Shown here: one piece after another, positions 24,066 through 35,533 of the stretch | How positions within the stretch are numbered: position 1 is the stretch's first letter | How the letters are laid out: each line of letters begins with the position of its first letter | Source of the DNA: Morella rubra | Taxonomy: Eukaryota > Streptophyta > Magnoliopsida > Fagales > Myricaceae | Length of the DNA stretch: 64,000 nt | Direction of reading: 5' to 3' | Assembly (NCBI GenBank): GCA_003952965.2 | Contig: CM025851.1 | Span: 8,473,647-8,537,646, forward strand | Translations under genes and position numbers: made by a program | The notes under the pieces: generated by a model | The model's input: only the letters and a program-made list of their open reading frames with translations | Told to the model about the DNA's origin: nothing | The model's database searches: none

Positions 24066-26133
24066 GATGCGGTAGAAATCAATATGGCGACTAGCGAGAG
24101 ACTTGATTTTTCCTCTTATCAATTTTGCGATGTCCCGATACTCCAGATAATGCCCATTCGCTTTGATGCTTGGACTTTGGAGGATGAAATAATTGGTTCA
24201 AAGAGAACCGAGATTTTTCCAACTTGAGGAACGATTAGCCGGTATTAATTTTTCTTTTTCTTTTTCTAATTTTTCTGTGCTGGTCTGATTTTTGATTGAT
24301 TTGCCGATTTCTCTGCGGAAACACTCTGGCCTGGGAAGTGAAGCAGATGTTCTCCCTATATCTGGCTAAAGAAAGCATTCCACCAACATCGTTTCCGTTT
24401 CCGTTTCTTAATTTTTATTGTTTATGCCATAACATTGGCTCAGCCAATGTTCTAACTTTCTAATCTTCTATCAGAAGATTGTAATACTTGTTATTAATTT
24501 GTCAAATGGAGTACAATTAAGGACCTATCACAGCAACTGGGAACAGAGATCTTTACTCGTTCTTCGTCTGTTGTAGTTCTCGAGTAGTTGTAAGTCCTCT
24601 TCCTTCCCATTGAGTTGTCCTTGTATTTAGGCTTTGTAAAAGCCTCTTTCCCTGTCCTCCGGCTGTCTAGCTTTGGTCGGACTCATGCATGAGCCTTCCT
24701 CTGAAAGATAAGATTTTTCCTTAAAAAAAGAAAACCGACCAAATATTGTGAAACAACAAGCGAAAATGTTGGCTTCTGGCCCCAGGGCAATAACACAGTT
24801 ATTATCACCCACTTCTTCCCTAGCTCTTAGTCAGGAGTTCGAACGTGTGACTTAAGTTGAAATCGTTTGCAAAAAAATTAAAGTTTAATCTGTCTTAATA
24901 AATGGGTTGGGATTAATTAGTAATCTTGTTAGTGTTGTGACGAGGGGCTCACGCGTTAAGTATTGGTTTGAGACTAAAATTTTGTCGTGGAGTTGTTTTT
25001 ATGATCACGTCTAGAGAGTTGGTTTACGCTAGTTGCCTGTTGCCCCCTCTCCCACTTAAAAAATAAAATAAAATTGAGGTGGCATGTAACTGAGGTAGAA
25101 AAGAATTTTGTTGTAAATGGATGGGAAGGAAAGTTAAAAAATTTGTACCGGATGGGGCCAAACGAATATGTTGTTATACCGTTTTCCATACCCAAACGGG
25201 CCAAATAAACTCAACTCATAAAGGTTTAAGCGGGCCCAATTTAGAAGGTGAACTAACTTTTTTGGCATCTAAAATTTTGGTTTTTAATAAAATAATTATA
25301 AAAAAAAATTCATTCTATTAAATTATCTATTTTTACTTTAAATAAATATAAAAAATTTATTTTAATTTTTAATTTTTTTAATTTTTTCACAAACTTTAAT
25401 ACTTTAATACACTCAAACACAAATGTATTAGATAGGCCTAAATGATTCTGTCATTTACTCTTTATGGTGTCACGCTGTACGGTTCCTAGTTTTTGATGAG
25501 TTTGATAATTTAATTTTTGAAGTTTATATAAAGATGTATAATTTGATTGGAAAGCACCATTTTATAATTCCCAAATTACTACTTCAAGTGAGGATCACAA
25601 GTAGCACTTCTTTCCGTTGGGTAACGACCCATACAAGGAGTCTAGGGGCAATCTAACCCGAAAGGCCTATATATAATAATAAGAATCTCTTGCTTAGAAA
25701 AAAATAATAATAATAAGAATCTCTTCCTAATTTTGAAGAGCTTAATTACCATTTTGCAAGCGTCCATTTGAATGCACGTTTTGCCTTTTGATTGTTACTT
25801 GCACACTTGAATTTTATCAGTATACTATATTGTGTTGGAAAATTTAACCTTTGTAAAAATTATATATTATTCATTTATTTTATACCATTCATCGATATTC
25901 CTTTATTTGTTGGACCCATTTATTCTGATGTGTACTTTGATCTAATATGTTGTGAAGACGGTGAGGGTTAAAATTACTTCACCCACCAGTATAAATTCAA
26001 AAATCTATGTCACAAATAGCCACGAAACTTTGGTAAATTTTAATAAAATAAAATAAATTTCAAGTTAAAGAACTGTTTGTTTCTATAATTTTTCTTTAAA
26101 TAAATAAGGTACGTAGTATGGTTGGGTTTGGAC

Positions 26134-26143
26134 CCTATAAATT
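26134..26143 (+). promoter_or_regulatory. TATA box of the cysteine-rich peptide gene
   Basis: CCTATAAATT lies about 80 bases before the ATG at 26219, a normal distance for a plant TATA box with a short leader. Confidence 0.6.
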
Positions 26144-26218
26144 GTGTGATTCTATTCTGATTCAGGAAAATACAATACTTGAAGATAGGAAAAAGGGTTT
26201 CGGAAGGAAAACAATATC

Positions 26219-26932
26219 ATGAGGATCAGGTTTGTGCGGCTGATGATAGTTTTTTTCATAATTGTTTCAGTTGCAGAGGGAGCTTATCACAATCGCCATC
26301 CCACTCTGCTCAACTCTCCGCCTTCCTATCGCCTTCGATTCTCCGAATCGAGACACGATCCTCACTGTTTTAAGGAATGCGTTAAGAGAGAGAAGTCAAA
26401 AAGAAAGAAAGGAGCCCGAAATAGCACTAAATGCCACAAAACATGCATAGCTGCAGAATGCACCAAGCCTGAGTCTGACCCTCGTTGCAGTCAAGGTCGT
26501 CATGCAAACTTCATGAGCACCAAGTTTGGATATGGTTTTAACTTCTCTCTTTCTCTAAATCTTTTGTTTTTTATTTTTATCAATAATATTGTACAATTTA
26601 CATATAGAAGTAACTAGATCAAGTTGGAATCTTATAAGTAAATGGCTTAATTACTTATACGGTATTTGTAGTATTTACTTTTAATAAATCAGTCCATAAA
26701 ATATATGTCCTCGTTCGTGAGTTAAGTTTTGATAGAGGAAATGACTTATATGTCTGTAAAATAGACCATAATGATCTGTTCATTCAAAATTATACCTCAG
26801 GTACTAATTTATTAAAAGCGAATACTAAGAATTGTAGCGGTAATTAAGCTTTGTAAATATACATTCTTTTTTTTTTTTTTACGAATAATTCTTAAATTTG
26901 CAGGTGTCAACAAAAATTGGTGGTTATGTTAA
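26219..26932 (+). CDS. Probable secreted basic cysteine-rich peptide
   Basis: Exon 1 (26219-26534) encodes MRIRFVRLMIVFFIIVSVAEG, a clear signal peptide with cleavage likely near residue 21. A basic region follows with CFKEC, a Lys/Arg-rich linker, CHKTC, then AEC and PRC. The donor ATG|GTTTTA is not strong. Exon 2 (26904-26932) follows TTTGCAG, keeps the frame, and ends NKNWWLC then TAA, adding a final Cys; total 114 aa with seven mature cysteines. The paired CxxxC...CxxxC pattern with 17 residues between resembles the alpha-hairpinin fold and some thionin-like peptides, but I cannot assign a family. An N-glycosylation site (NST) lies in the linker. A TATA box at 26134 and an AATAAA at 27025 frame it as a real gene. 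If the exon 1 donor is wrong, the C-terminus differs. A defence or signalling role is inference only. Confidence 0.6.
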
Positions 26933-27390
26933 GATCAGCTGCTACGGCGACCACGAAAATACGCTTTAACGTACATTTTGTTGGCGGTTATAAGTTTAAA
27001 AGCCCTCTACTTGTATTAATTATGAATAAAAGGAAACGATTGAGATGCAGAAATGCTCGCACGTTAAAATAATTAGAAATTATGATGTACACATTATTGT
27101 CTCAATGAGCCGTGGCATGTACTCAGCTATTTTAGCATTAATCTATTTCATTTCGTGGACCCTATTTTACGGGGTAAAGCAGTAATCGTAGTATCAATTA
27201 CTCAAGAAGAACTAAATAATCCCAAAAAATTAAACATGTCCATTAATCTACATATATAGAAAATTTAATTTCCATAAGAACCGAGGGAAAATTTCTGAAG
27301 CAAAATGTTCGATGAATCCCACATTTGAGTTTAACACTGTAAACTTTAGTTGTACGAGACCAGACTCAAAATGGATAACACCTGTTAGCG
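26933..27390. other. 3' UTR and spacer between convergent genes
   Basis: This contains the poly(A) signal of the cysteine-rich peptide gene (27025) and, near its right end, the 3' UTR of the minus-strand CobW gene. No gene is seen. Confidence 0.5.
27025..27030 (+). promoter_or_regulatory. Candidate poly(A) signal AATAAA
   Basis: The canonical hexamer lies about 95 bases after the TAA of the cysteine-rich peptide gene and supports that gene's 3' end. Confidence 0.5.
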
Positions 27391-30300
27391 TTAGAGTAAA
27401 CAGGATTTAAAACCCTCATCTAATTCCTGCGCGTCCAAGTTCTTCCCTATGAAGACAATTTTGTTCATCCTCGGTTCGTCTGGGCCCCACATCCGATCAG
27501 GTGAACCTTGGAATATGTCATGGACTCCCTGTAACATGAGAAGTAATAATTAGGGAGAAGCCCAGAGGAAGAAGTTGATTCTTTACTGAGATGTTTGTTG
27601 AAGATAATTTGGAGGTCGACTGTGGTCTCTTATGACCAATCATTCAACATGTGAAGAAAGAGGAAAGAATAAATTGGAAAAATAATTTTTAATGCTGAAT
27701 TCCGTCAATTATAACAGAAATTTTGACTGTTGACGAACATTGCAAATGTTTCACACTTATAGGACGTAAATCGCAATTTTTAAAGTTAAGGAGCAGAAAA
27801 TGAAACGAACACAGCAGTGAGAATTAAGTACTAAATCCAGAAATAGCCAGACAACTAGACAAGCATAAGTGGCACTTCCGAACTCTTTAACACTCACCTG
27901 AAAAACGAATCTTTCATCCATGCCCTGAACAGATAGAAGTCCCTTCATCCGATAAATGTCCTCACTGCGTTCCAACAATAATGTACCGAGCCAGATGTTA
28001 GCCTGTGAAAAAGAGTGAATAGTCATCAGTTCAAACTGTCAGTTACTAACCATCTCCAGACTGGTAAATTATATGATAGTAAGAACAGAAGTCTTCAACA
28101 AACTACGTAGAAAAATGCTCCTGTGTGATTAACAAGTTGTCTGGTCAGGTAAAATTTAACAGTGTCTGTGCATACATGCATCATAGACATGGAGAGAGGG
28201 AGGATGGGGAAGACAAGAAGAGAAAGGGGGGGCAGAGGGGGAGAGATAGAGAGAGAGAGAGAGAGAGCTGACCTTCTCAAGATCTAGGTCCCCTTCACAA
28301 ACTATGCTGACAGAAGAAACACCAGGATCATGACTGTGGTCATGAGAGTGGTGACCATCATGATGTTCTGCACATTCAGTATGGAAGCACTGCTAGTCAT
28401 GTTGTTGCAATACCTTACGCAGGAAAAGTAGAAACTAGTGATTTTTTTTCCCGCATTAATAAGCAGAGAGACTCGAGTACAGGAGAAAAAGCATTACAAC
28501 AACACATCACATAATAGTGTAACAGCGTGTTGTGCATTTTGATCTCCATCGATGATAGTGGCATTAAAAGACATGATCAGACATCTCCACGGATTGAAGC
28601 AGGAAAGTCCTAGAGAGGGTACACAAATGACAAATTTGTGGGTCGTTGAGCAAGATACAGAAAGGGAGAGATGGGTAGGATGACTACTACATAGAATGGC
28701 AACTTCCCCGGAGTCATGGTCATTTTGGACATCTACCTCTCTCTACCAATCGTTGGACACACAGTTCACCAGGGTCAGTAACTATCAACATCTGCAACAA
28801 TTGTTGACAATAATTGTTAAATCAGCAGTTAATGGTCATCCCAAACTACTTGTAGAACGTTTGCTTATTGTCAATGAGGAGAGTAGTTTGCCTATCATTA
28901 AAACAAAACAAACACCAAGAAAGGCCAACAACAGCTCTGGTTTCATGACAAGGAAACGACAAGAAGTCAGAAAATCTCCATCATCACATGCCAAAAATTG
29001 GCAGAAAGCAGCTAATAGTGAACAATGCATCCATTGCTGAGACACAAGATCAGGCCATACAAAAAGAAAAGGATGTGCATGCAAGGTCAATAAGTCGTCT
29101 TATTTGCCTACAAACAAACAACAGTTATCGGACAACCCATTAATGCAAGGTACAAATTGCTATTAATAACGAAGAAAAAAAAACATTTTCTATACATGCA
29201 AAAGTCATGGACTGCTTAATAAAGTTACCGTGCTCATGGTCATGGCTGTGATCATCATGATGATGGTCGTGGTGTTCATGGTCGTGATTATGATTGTGTT
29301 CATGGTCATGATCTTCCTTTGCACCTTCAGCACTGACAACACTCTCAATCCTGGCAAGATTCCAGCATTATTAACCCACAACCCCAAAATCACCAGATGC
29401 TGGTTCAAGCAGGGGGACAGGCAAAGAACAACATTCAAACAAAACAGCAAAGCAGATATGACGAATAACTGGAGATAATCATAAAAAATAATTTTAAAAG
29501 GATGCTAAACAATTATGCACAAACAATAAACACCGAAACTTAAGGATAAAAGTTGTGAACAACCAAGTATTCTGCCAGAAGTGTGGCAACGAAGATAGTC
29601 TACACATATGAGATGCACAAATATACTAAATTTTACAAGCCCTGATGGGCAACTTGGGATGGTGATACCTGAGTTAAATGATAGATCTATATCAGGATAC
29701 AGCTATAGAGAAACATGCAGCAATCTAAGGCTCAGATCTTCTTTTGTAAAACATGGAATTATTTAGACCCTGAGGTAGATGAAAAATTACCTCTCCAAAT
29801 CAAAACCTCCAATCCCAAGAACGTAATCCAAATCAACTTTTCCAAACTCTGTCCGCTTTAAATTAGCCATGCGATTTATTTTCTATTCTCAGACACAAAA
29901 CATGAACATCAGTTGAATACTCCAATTGTATAAATTGCTAAGAAACTAAAGGAGATGTGAAAGTTTCGAAAAATTGTACTATTAAGAATCATAATAGAAA
30001 AGAAGGGGCATGATACTAACCCTTATCCGCTGGATCAAGGATGCAGTTTCTGATTCACCAACAAGATCAGTCTAGAGGCAATAAGGATAAGCATATCAGT
30101 AAGAGAAAATTATATTCCGATATAAAACTTTCAGCATAAATCCTAGAACTATTTTCTGATATCCCCAGCATCACCAATAGAGGAAGTACTCCTAGTTGAG
30201 ACCATCAATGCCAAACATTGTCACGTCTAAGACAATAGTTAAACAGGATCAATACCTAAGAAAACCTTAAATCATGTAGATTTCCAAAGTATTCTTTTGC

Positions 30301-32029
30301 ATGAAAGTATTCTAATTCAGATTTGATAAACTAGCAGAATTTTGCATGTAATCTTCAGGTGAGCCTTTTGTACACATCCTAATATACTTAAGGTCTCTCC
30401 TTTTATCTACTATTACTTTAACAAAATATTTAACAATGATGAAGTTATATGTTTATTATACAGTCAGAATGTGATCATTTCACATACCTTATTCACAATG
30501 ATACGGTCAGCATAAGCAATTTGTTCTATGGCCTCATTGACTACTCCTTTTGGCTTAACTTCATCCAGGTGAAAGCCAGCATGTTTAGCATCAACCAATG
30601 TAACAACACCATCCAACTTGACATCATTAAAAACCTGATCCTCGGCATAAAATGTTTGAATGATAGGTGCCGGGTTTGCCAATCCTGCAGAGTTGCTCAC
30701 AGATCTCATCAAGGATTCCAAAGGAGTTTAAAGACGTAGAAGATAAACATACAATTCACATTGCATGTGTAAGACTTTTATCTGAAGCAATCTCACTACC
30801 TGTTGTCTCTATTACTATATGATCGAATTTTCCTTTCTTCTTATTCACCAATTCGGAGATCATCCTCACAAGATCACCCCTTACAGTGCAACAAAGGCAA
30901 CCATTATTCAACATGACGATATCTTCAGCCCCAGTAGTTTTTGCAGCTACTAAAGAACCATCGATGTCTACTTCACCAAACTGCAGATTTGAGAAAAGAA
31001 AAACATAATACGGAATACAAAAATACCTCTAACTATCTATATTAGCGTGGGGAGGGTGGGGGGGCGAGGAGGAATTAACCTCATACCTCATTCTCTATTA
31101 CTGCAATACGCTTCCCATGCTCCGCAGTCAAGATATGGTTAAGTAATGTTGTCTGCTCGGTTAACATAAAAGCATAGCAACATAAGTACTTATACTCAAA
31201 GAAGAAACAGAGTTGAAAGTGTAATCTGCATGGGCACTATGTTAGCGCTACTTTTATACATGCTCCAGTGAACCCATGGTTGTATCCTCCATCACTTCCT
31301 TAAGGGGAGAGGACATCTGATCTGGGCTAAGCTCATTGCCTATTTTTACAATGCCCTATTTGTCCCATATGAATTTGCTAAAATCCACCGTCTTACAAAA
31401 TCATAAGCTATTTCCTATTTTAATCGTTACTTTTCCAAGTCACATTCTCTCACGTAAAAAATCTTACAAGTTTTAAAAATATTTGAACAGAATTATGTCA
31501 TCTAAGCATTTTTATTTTGGGAAACTAAATTAAGCATATTTCAGCAACTTGCACTGTGTTGGAAGGAAAAACAATCGGAAGTAAAAGATTGAAAACTGGA
31601 TTGATATATAAACTGGGCACAAACATTCCGCAAAACGCAATGAATGGAGAGAAAAGACAGAAAAGTAGGCGTATTTATGCACGCACGTACCTTTCCAGAG
31701 CCTAGGAACCCCGTAATTATGGTGGCAGGAACCCGATTATCGGGCGGAATCTTGGTGGAGACATCGGAGCCCTCGCTCTGCGGCGTCGTGGTGGCGGAGG
31801 CGGAGGCAGCCACCGTTAACCGGCGCGAGCAGCCTTTGGGCTTAGAGAAATCGACAGCGATGATTCTGGAGTGAAACGATGACGTGGTGAAGCGTAATGA
31901 CCGGGATTGTGGGGTCGCTGGTGATAGTAGGAACGGGAGGACGGTGGCTTGAACCCGTGAGAGTGGGGTCCGGTGGCGAGCGGTGAGGGTAAGGAAGGTA
32001 GTTGCTAGGTCCGCGGTTATTGAAGCCAT
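27391..32029 (-). CDS. CobW/ZNG-family metallochaperone GTPase, probably plastid-targeted
   Basis: Ten exons on the minus strand (31691-32029, 31087-31152, 30800-30980, 30488-30684, 30021-30071, 29791-29882, 29229-29350, 28273-28367, 27898-28002, 27391-27528) total 1386 nt, 461 aa. Residues 1 to about 85 are rich in Ser, Thr, Arg and Ala and low in acidic residues, like a chloroplast transit peptide. The GTPase core shows Walker A GFLGSGKTT (107-115, split by intron 1), the metal-binding CLCC at 163-166, ENEFGEVDIDG, VIETTGLANPAP and the guanine-specificity NKTD. A His-rich loop (about 322-363) has 22 His in some 41 residues, likely for zinc. The C-terminal CobW domain ends SPDRMWGPDEPR and ELDEGF. 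It matches the Arabidopsis At1g15730/PTAC17 group. The family delivers zinc or a related metal to target proteins using GTP. Confidence 0.95.
28249..28267. repeat. (GA)n microsatellite
   Basis: An uninterrupted GA run lies in a CobW-gene intron, five bases from the donor of the exon ending at 28273. On the transcribed strand it is a pyrimidine (CT) tract directly after the 5' splice site. Confidence 0.9.
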
Positions 32030-33351
32030 GGTCGTTCAAGATGGTGAGGTGCGTTTTGGGGTTTAAGATTTTGATAGGGATAGCGAGGGTTTATCCGTCG
32101 ACCTGGAAATGAAATGATATCAATATGCACTTGTGGACTGTGTAAACTGAAGAAGGGGGCTCATGAAATTACAAACACAAAAACTCAAGCTCTTTTTTTG
32201 GTCGGAATTGGTAAGTGGACAAACGTGCGAATGAAAGGATTTGATGCGTTTCAGGTCAAATTATTATTTTTATCATAATTACATTTTATTAATTAATGAT
32301 TTTTTTATAAAATTAATTTTTAATCTCTTTAAAATGATAGTTTTTATAGAGATAAAATTATTATTTCACCAACCAAAAAAATTTATTTTTTATTAAAATG
32401 AATACAAAAGTTTAATATTCTAAAATTAATAATTAATAGGCACAAAGTGATTAAAATAATAATTTTAATATAAAGTCTCAGGATCAAAGTGAATATGACA
32501 CTTATCATTTATATCTTAATGTATTTCACGATACTTTCCCTTAAAATATTTTTCAACTTTTTCTTATGAATTTTGAACAAAAGATTTTTTGACTAACAGT
32601 TTATTTAATTTTTTAAAAAAAATACTTGAGGAGCTTTCCCCATTATTAAATCCATTATATAAATTTGTACGCACCCAAATGTGTTCTTAAAAAAAATCTT
32701 AGTAACAAAGATAAGACTTTTCTTTGTTTAAACTTCGATGGATCAAGTCTAACCAGAAAAACAATGCATGCAAAATTTCCGGGCTAAAAGTACAAGTCTT
32801 ACAAAATTTGATGAATAACTTATCTTAAAAAATTTCGACGAACACAATATTTTAAAGCCTATTATGGACAGTTAACGTATACGAGTCAGCATTAAATACA
32901 GTTCTGCCAACAAAGTAAAGTAAAGTAATCAGATTCTTTTTTTTTTCTTCTAAGTAAAGTAATCAGATTCAAAAGCTAGTTTTAATTTGAATACAATTTC
33001 TTCAAACCTTTCTATTAAACTTACACTTCCATCCTAATTGATTCTATATTATGAGCTAAACATTCCACCTACTAAAAACGGAGCTTGTTTTAAATTCCAT
33101 AGATTGTGGTTAAAAAAAATTAAGAATTTAAAATATTAGCTGAATTATTATGAAATTTTTAAAAGCTAAATAATTTTTTTTTTCTAGTAAAAAAGAGTGA
33201 AACGAGTCAACTAGTATAATCAACTCTCTATAGACGTGACCATAAGAACTATTAACTGCATAATATTCGAATTAAATTATTAAAATTATTAATTACTAAT
33301 TTTGTTTAGGTCAGATTTGTAAAATCATTTCATCCATTACAAATTAATTAC

Positions 33352-33540
33352 ATTAGTGTTTGATTATTAAAATTTTAGGTAAAAAATAAATAAAGATAAT
33401 TTATAGAGTTTAGTAAAAAAAGTGAAGAAAAAACTTTGAATCAAAATTATAATAAAAATAATAATTTAATAAAGAAAAAGATTATTTTTAATATTTTCAA
33501 TCAAGATCAAAATTTTAAATTTCACTCAAACACCACTAAT
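33352..33540. repeat. MITE-like element, about 190 bp
   Basis: The left end reads ATTAGTGTTTGA. The right end, reverse-complemented, reads ATTAGTGGTGTTTGA. Both are followed inward by AAAATTTTA-type sequence. The interior is about 85% A+T and non-coding. Confidence 0.55.
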
Positions 33541-34844
33541 CCCCGAACAAAAGAGACAAATAAAAGGGCCATACTCATAGCATTAGTTTGTTTGTTTTTG
33601 TTTTTGCTTTTGCTTTTTTTTTTGGTCTTTCTCCTCAGCGCAGCGCAAATACAAATACAGTTCTCCTTCTCCTTGCACGTCAACTTCTCACTACACACAC
33701 ATCACAATAGGAAGCGTTGCGTGCATAATCGACCAAAGCGGCCAAAGCCCTTCCCCTGTCCAGAAAGAAACCAGAAAGAATTGCCCGCGCGGGGGCCATT
33801 TTTCTCTCTTTCTTATCTCATTCTCCCGAGGCAGCAAACCTAACGCCATACCATCTAATATCTGACTAAATACTCCACGTGTCCCTCATCTGTTAGCTCG
33901 GACTCCGGCTCGGCATTACGCAACCTCGCACTTTTTCAGTACTCTCCACTCTTCCTCTTTAGCTTCTTCCTTTCGCTCTTTCTATTCGGGAACTCGCCGA
34001 GAGACGCTTTAATTGTCGGTTATTGATCATCATGAGGCACGTTTCTTAAATTTCCGTCTCTTTTATTTTGGTTTCAGGTGTGTTTGGTTCTGTGGAGAAC
34101 GTTTGGCTGGAAAGTTTTTGATTGGGAAATGATCACTTTTTTCCTATCGTTTGAGGCCTTTTTCATGTTAATGGGTATACCACACACTTTTTGCTTATAC
34201 GCGTGGTGTAGTTTGGTGTCCAGAAACTTGATCGTTACGATGAGATCTGTTTAGTTTTTGGTCCGGTAATATTCTTTGGACGGTTGATCGGAAATCAAGC
34301 GGACTAAGATTGTGTCTATAGGATCGTAGTTTCCTGTTGTTTCGTTCGATTTGGAATGATGCTGTTATGCCTATGGCCGTTTTCCTTCGGGTAAATTCTT
34401 TGTCATAGTGCCAGTGCTGATTTTGTTTCGTCAGTTCTCTTTATTTTTTTTTTTTTTTCATAAACCGTATCGATAATGATTTTGTGTTTGGTACACCATC
34501 CGAGCACGAGCACTCTCAATTTGAGCTTAATTTAAGCCTTATGGCTTATGCTTGGTGTGCACGTAACCGGGAGTGGAAAAAAAAAATCATAGAGCTTAGA
34601 AATATGCTTTCCTAAGGAATTGAACTGGTTACAAATTATATGCATTTGCTAAACAGTTCTTGGTCTGTATAACTACGAAAACTCGTAGTGTTATAAACTT
34701 TACAGGAGTGTAGATGCTAGCCGTCCTCATTTCTCTTCATCTCTCAAGCTCATGCTGTACATTGGCCGTAATTTATTTTGCTCTTTTTCGCCTCTTCTTT
34801 TTTTGTATACACAGTTTGAAATTTCCAAGCTAGTTTCTTTGAAC

Positions 34845-34887
34845 TTACTTTCTTTTGAAATTACTTTCTTTTGAAATTACTTTCTTT
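34845..34887. repeat. 16-bp tandem repeat, 2.7 copies
   Basis: The unit TTACTTTCTTTTGAAA occurs at 34845-34860 and 34861-34876 and is then truncated. It lies in the probable leader intron of the LRR gene. Confidence 0.9.
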
Positions 34888-35533
34888 CTTCAATTAAGTG
34901 GTGGGGCTGGTTGGGTGTGGGTATAGGAAATTTCTTATGGTGCAGGGATGCATTTTGCCCCTCTGGTATGTGACAAGAGTGGATGAGTCTTTTAGGTTGT
35001 GGCGGTGTAATACTACTTGTCGCACTGTGCCTTGTTGCCAGCACTAGTGAACCCATAATGGAGATCAAATCTCATCCTAAGCTTTAAAGCATTCTTATGG
35101 AGCAAGGGGACGTAGCTTTCATGTTAACTTCCTCTTTAATAATGTGCAAATGTACTTACAAGTTTCTCTTGGCTTGTGGAAGCTCCCATGTGTTATAGCT
35201 AGTTGTTTTTTTCTGATCTCTACCCCTCACGGTGCCATTATTGCAAATTTATGGTTTTATGCACGTATTAAACTTTTCATAACAACCTTTAGATGCTTTA
35301 AAGGCATTTTCTAGATGATCAACTGAGCGCTTGTGCTGAACACTTGTGTTTTTCAAGGCATTTTCATGGTGGTCAAGTTATCATTTGTGCTGAATGCTTA
35401 TTCTGCTATGCCTTTTCTGTTTATTTTACAGGGTGAACTTGAATGCATATTTTCTTTTTTAGTAATTTCACTGGGTTAAGTAGTGCTCTGCCACAGTTTT
35501 TTGGACGTCTATTGATTAGGAGACATTTTCTCA

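Larger units (their letters stand above)
23989..26218. other. Spacer after TTM3; AT-rich with degenerate repeats
   Basis: This holds the TTM3 3' UTR (with the hairpin at 24011-24065), then AT-rich sequence. Around 24825-24845, GTCAGGAGTTCGAACG resembles a tRNA B box, a weak hint of a SINE remnant. Segment 25230-25430 is very AT-rich and may be an old MITE. The words AAGAATCTCTT and (TAA)n recur around 25680-25735. There is no recognisable gene until the cysteine-rich peptide. Confidence 0.45.
32030..35533. other. Region between the divergent CobW and LRR genes, with the LRR 5' leader
   Basis: The CobW promoter is at the left. From 32230 to 33600 the sequence is very AT-rich without coding features and includes a MITE-like element at 33352-33540. 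The LRR leader probably begins around 33850-34030, in a CT-rich stretch (for example around 33945-33985). Its intron would run to an acceptor shortly before the ATG at 35534. The long 34050-35450 stretch has T-rich intron character. Confidence 0.5.

Noticed and set aside
33436-33843. 135-aa plus-strand open frame starting with Asn/Lys-rich sequence
   Set aside because: The first half is MITE sequence and the rest is CT-rich promoter; composition is not coding.
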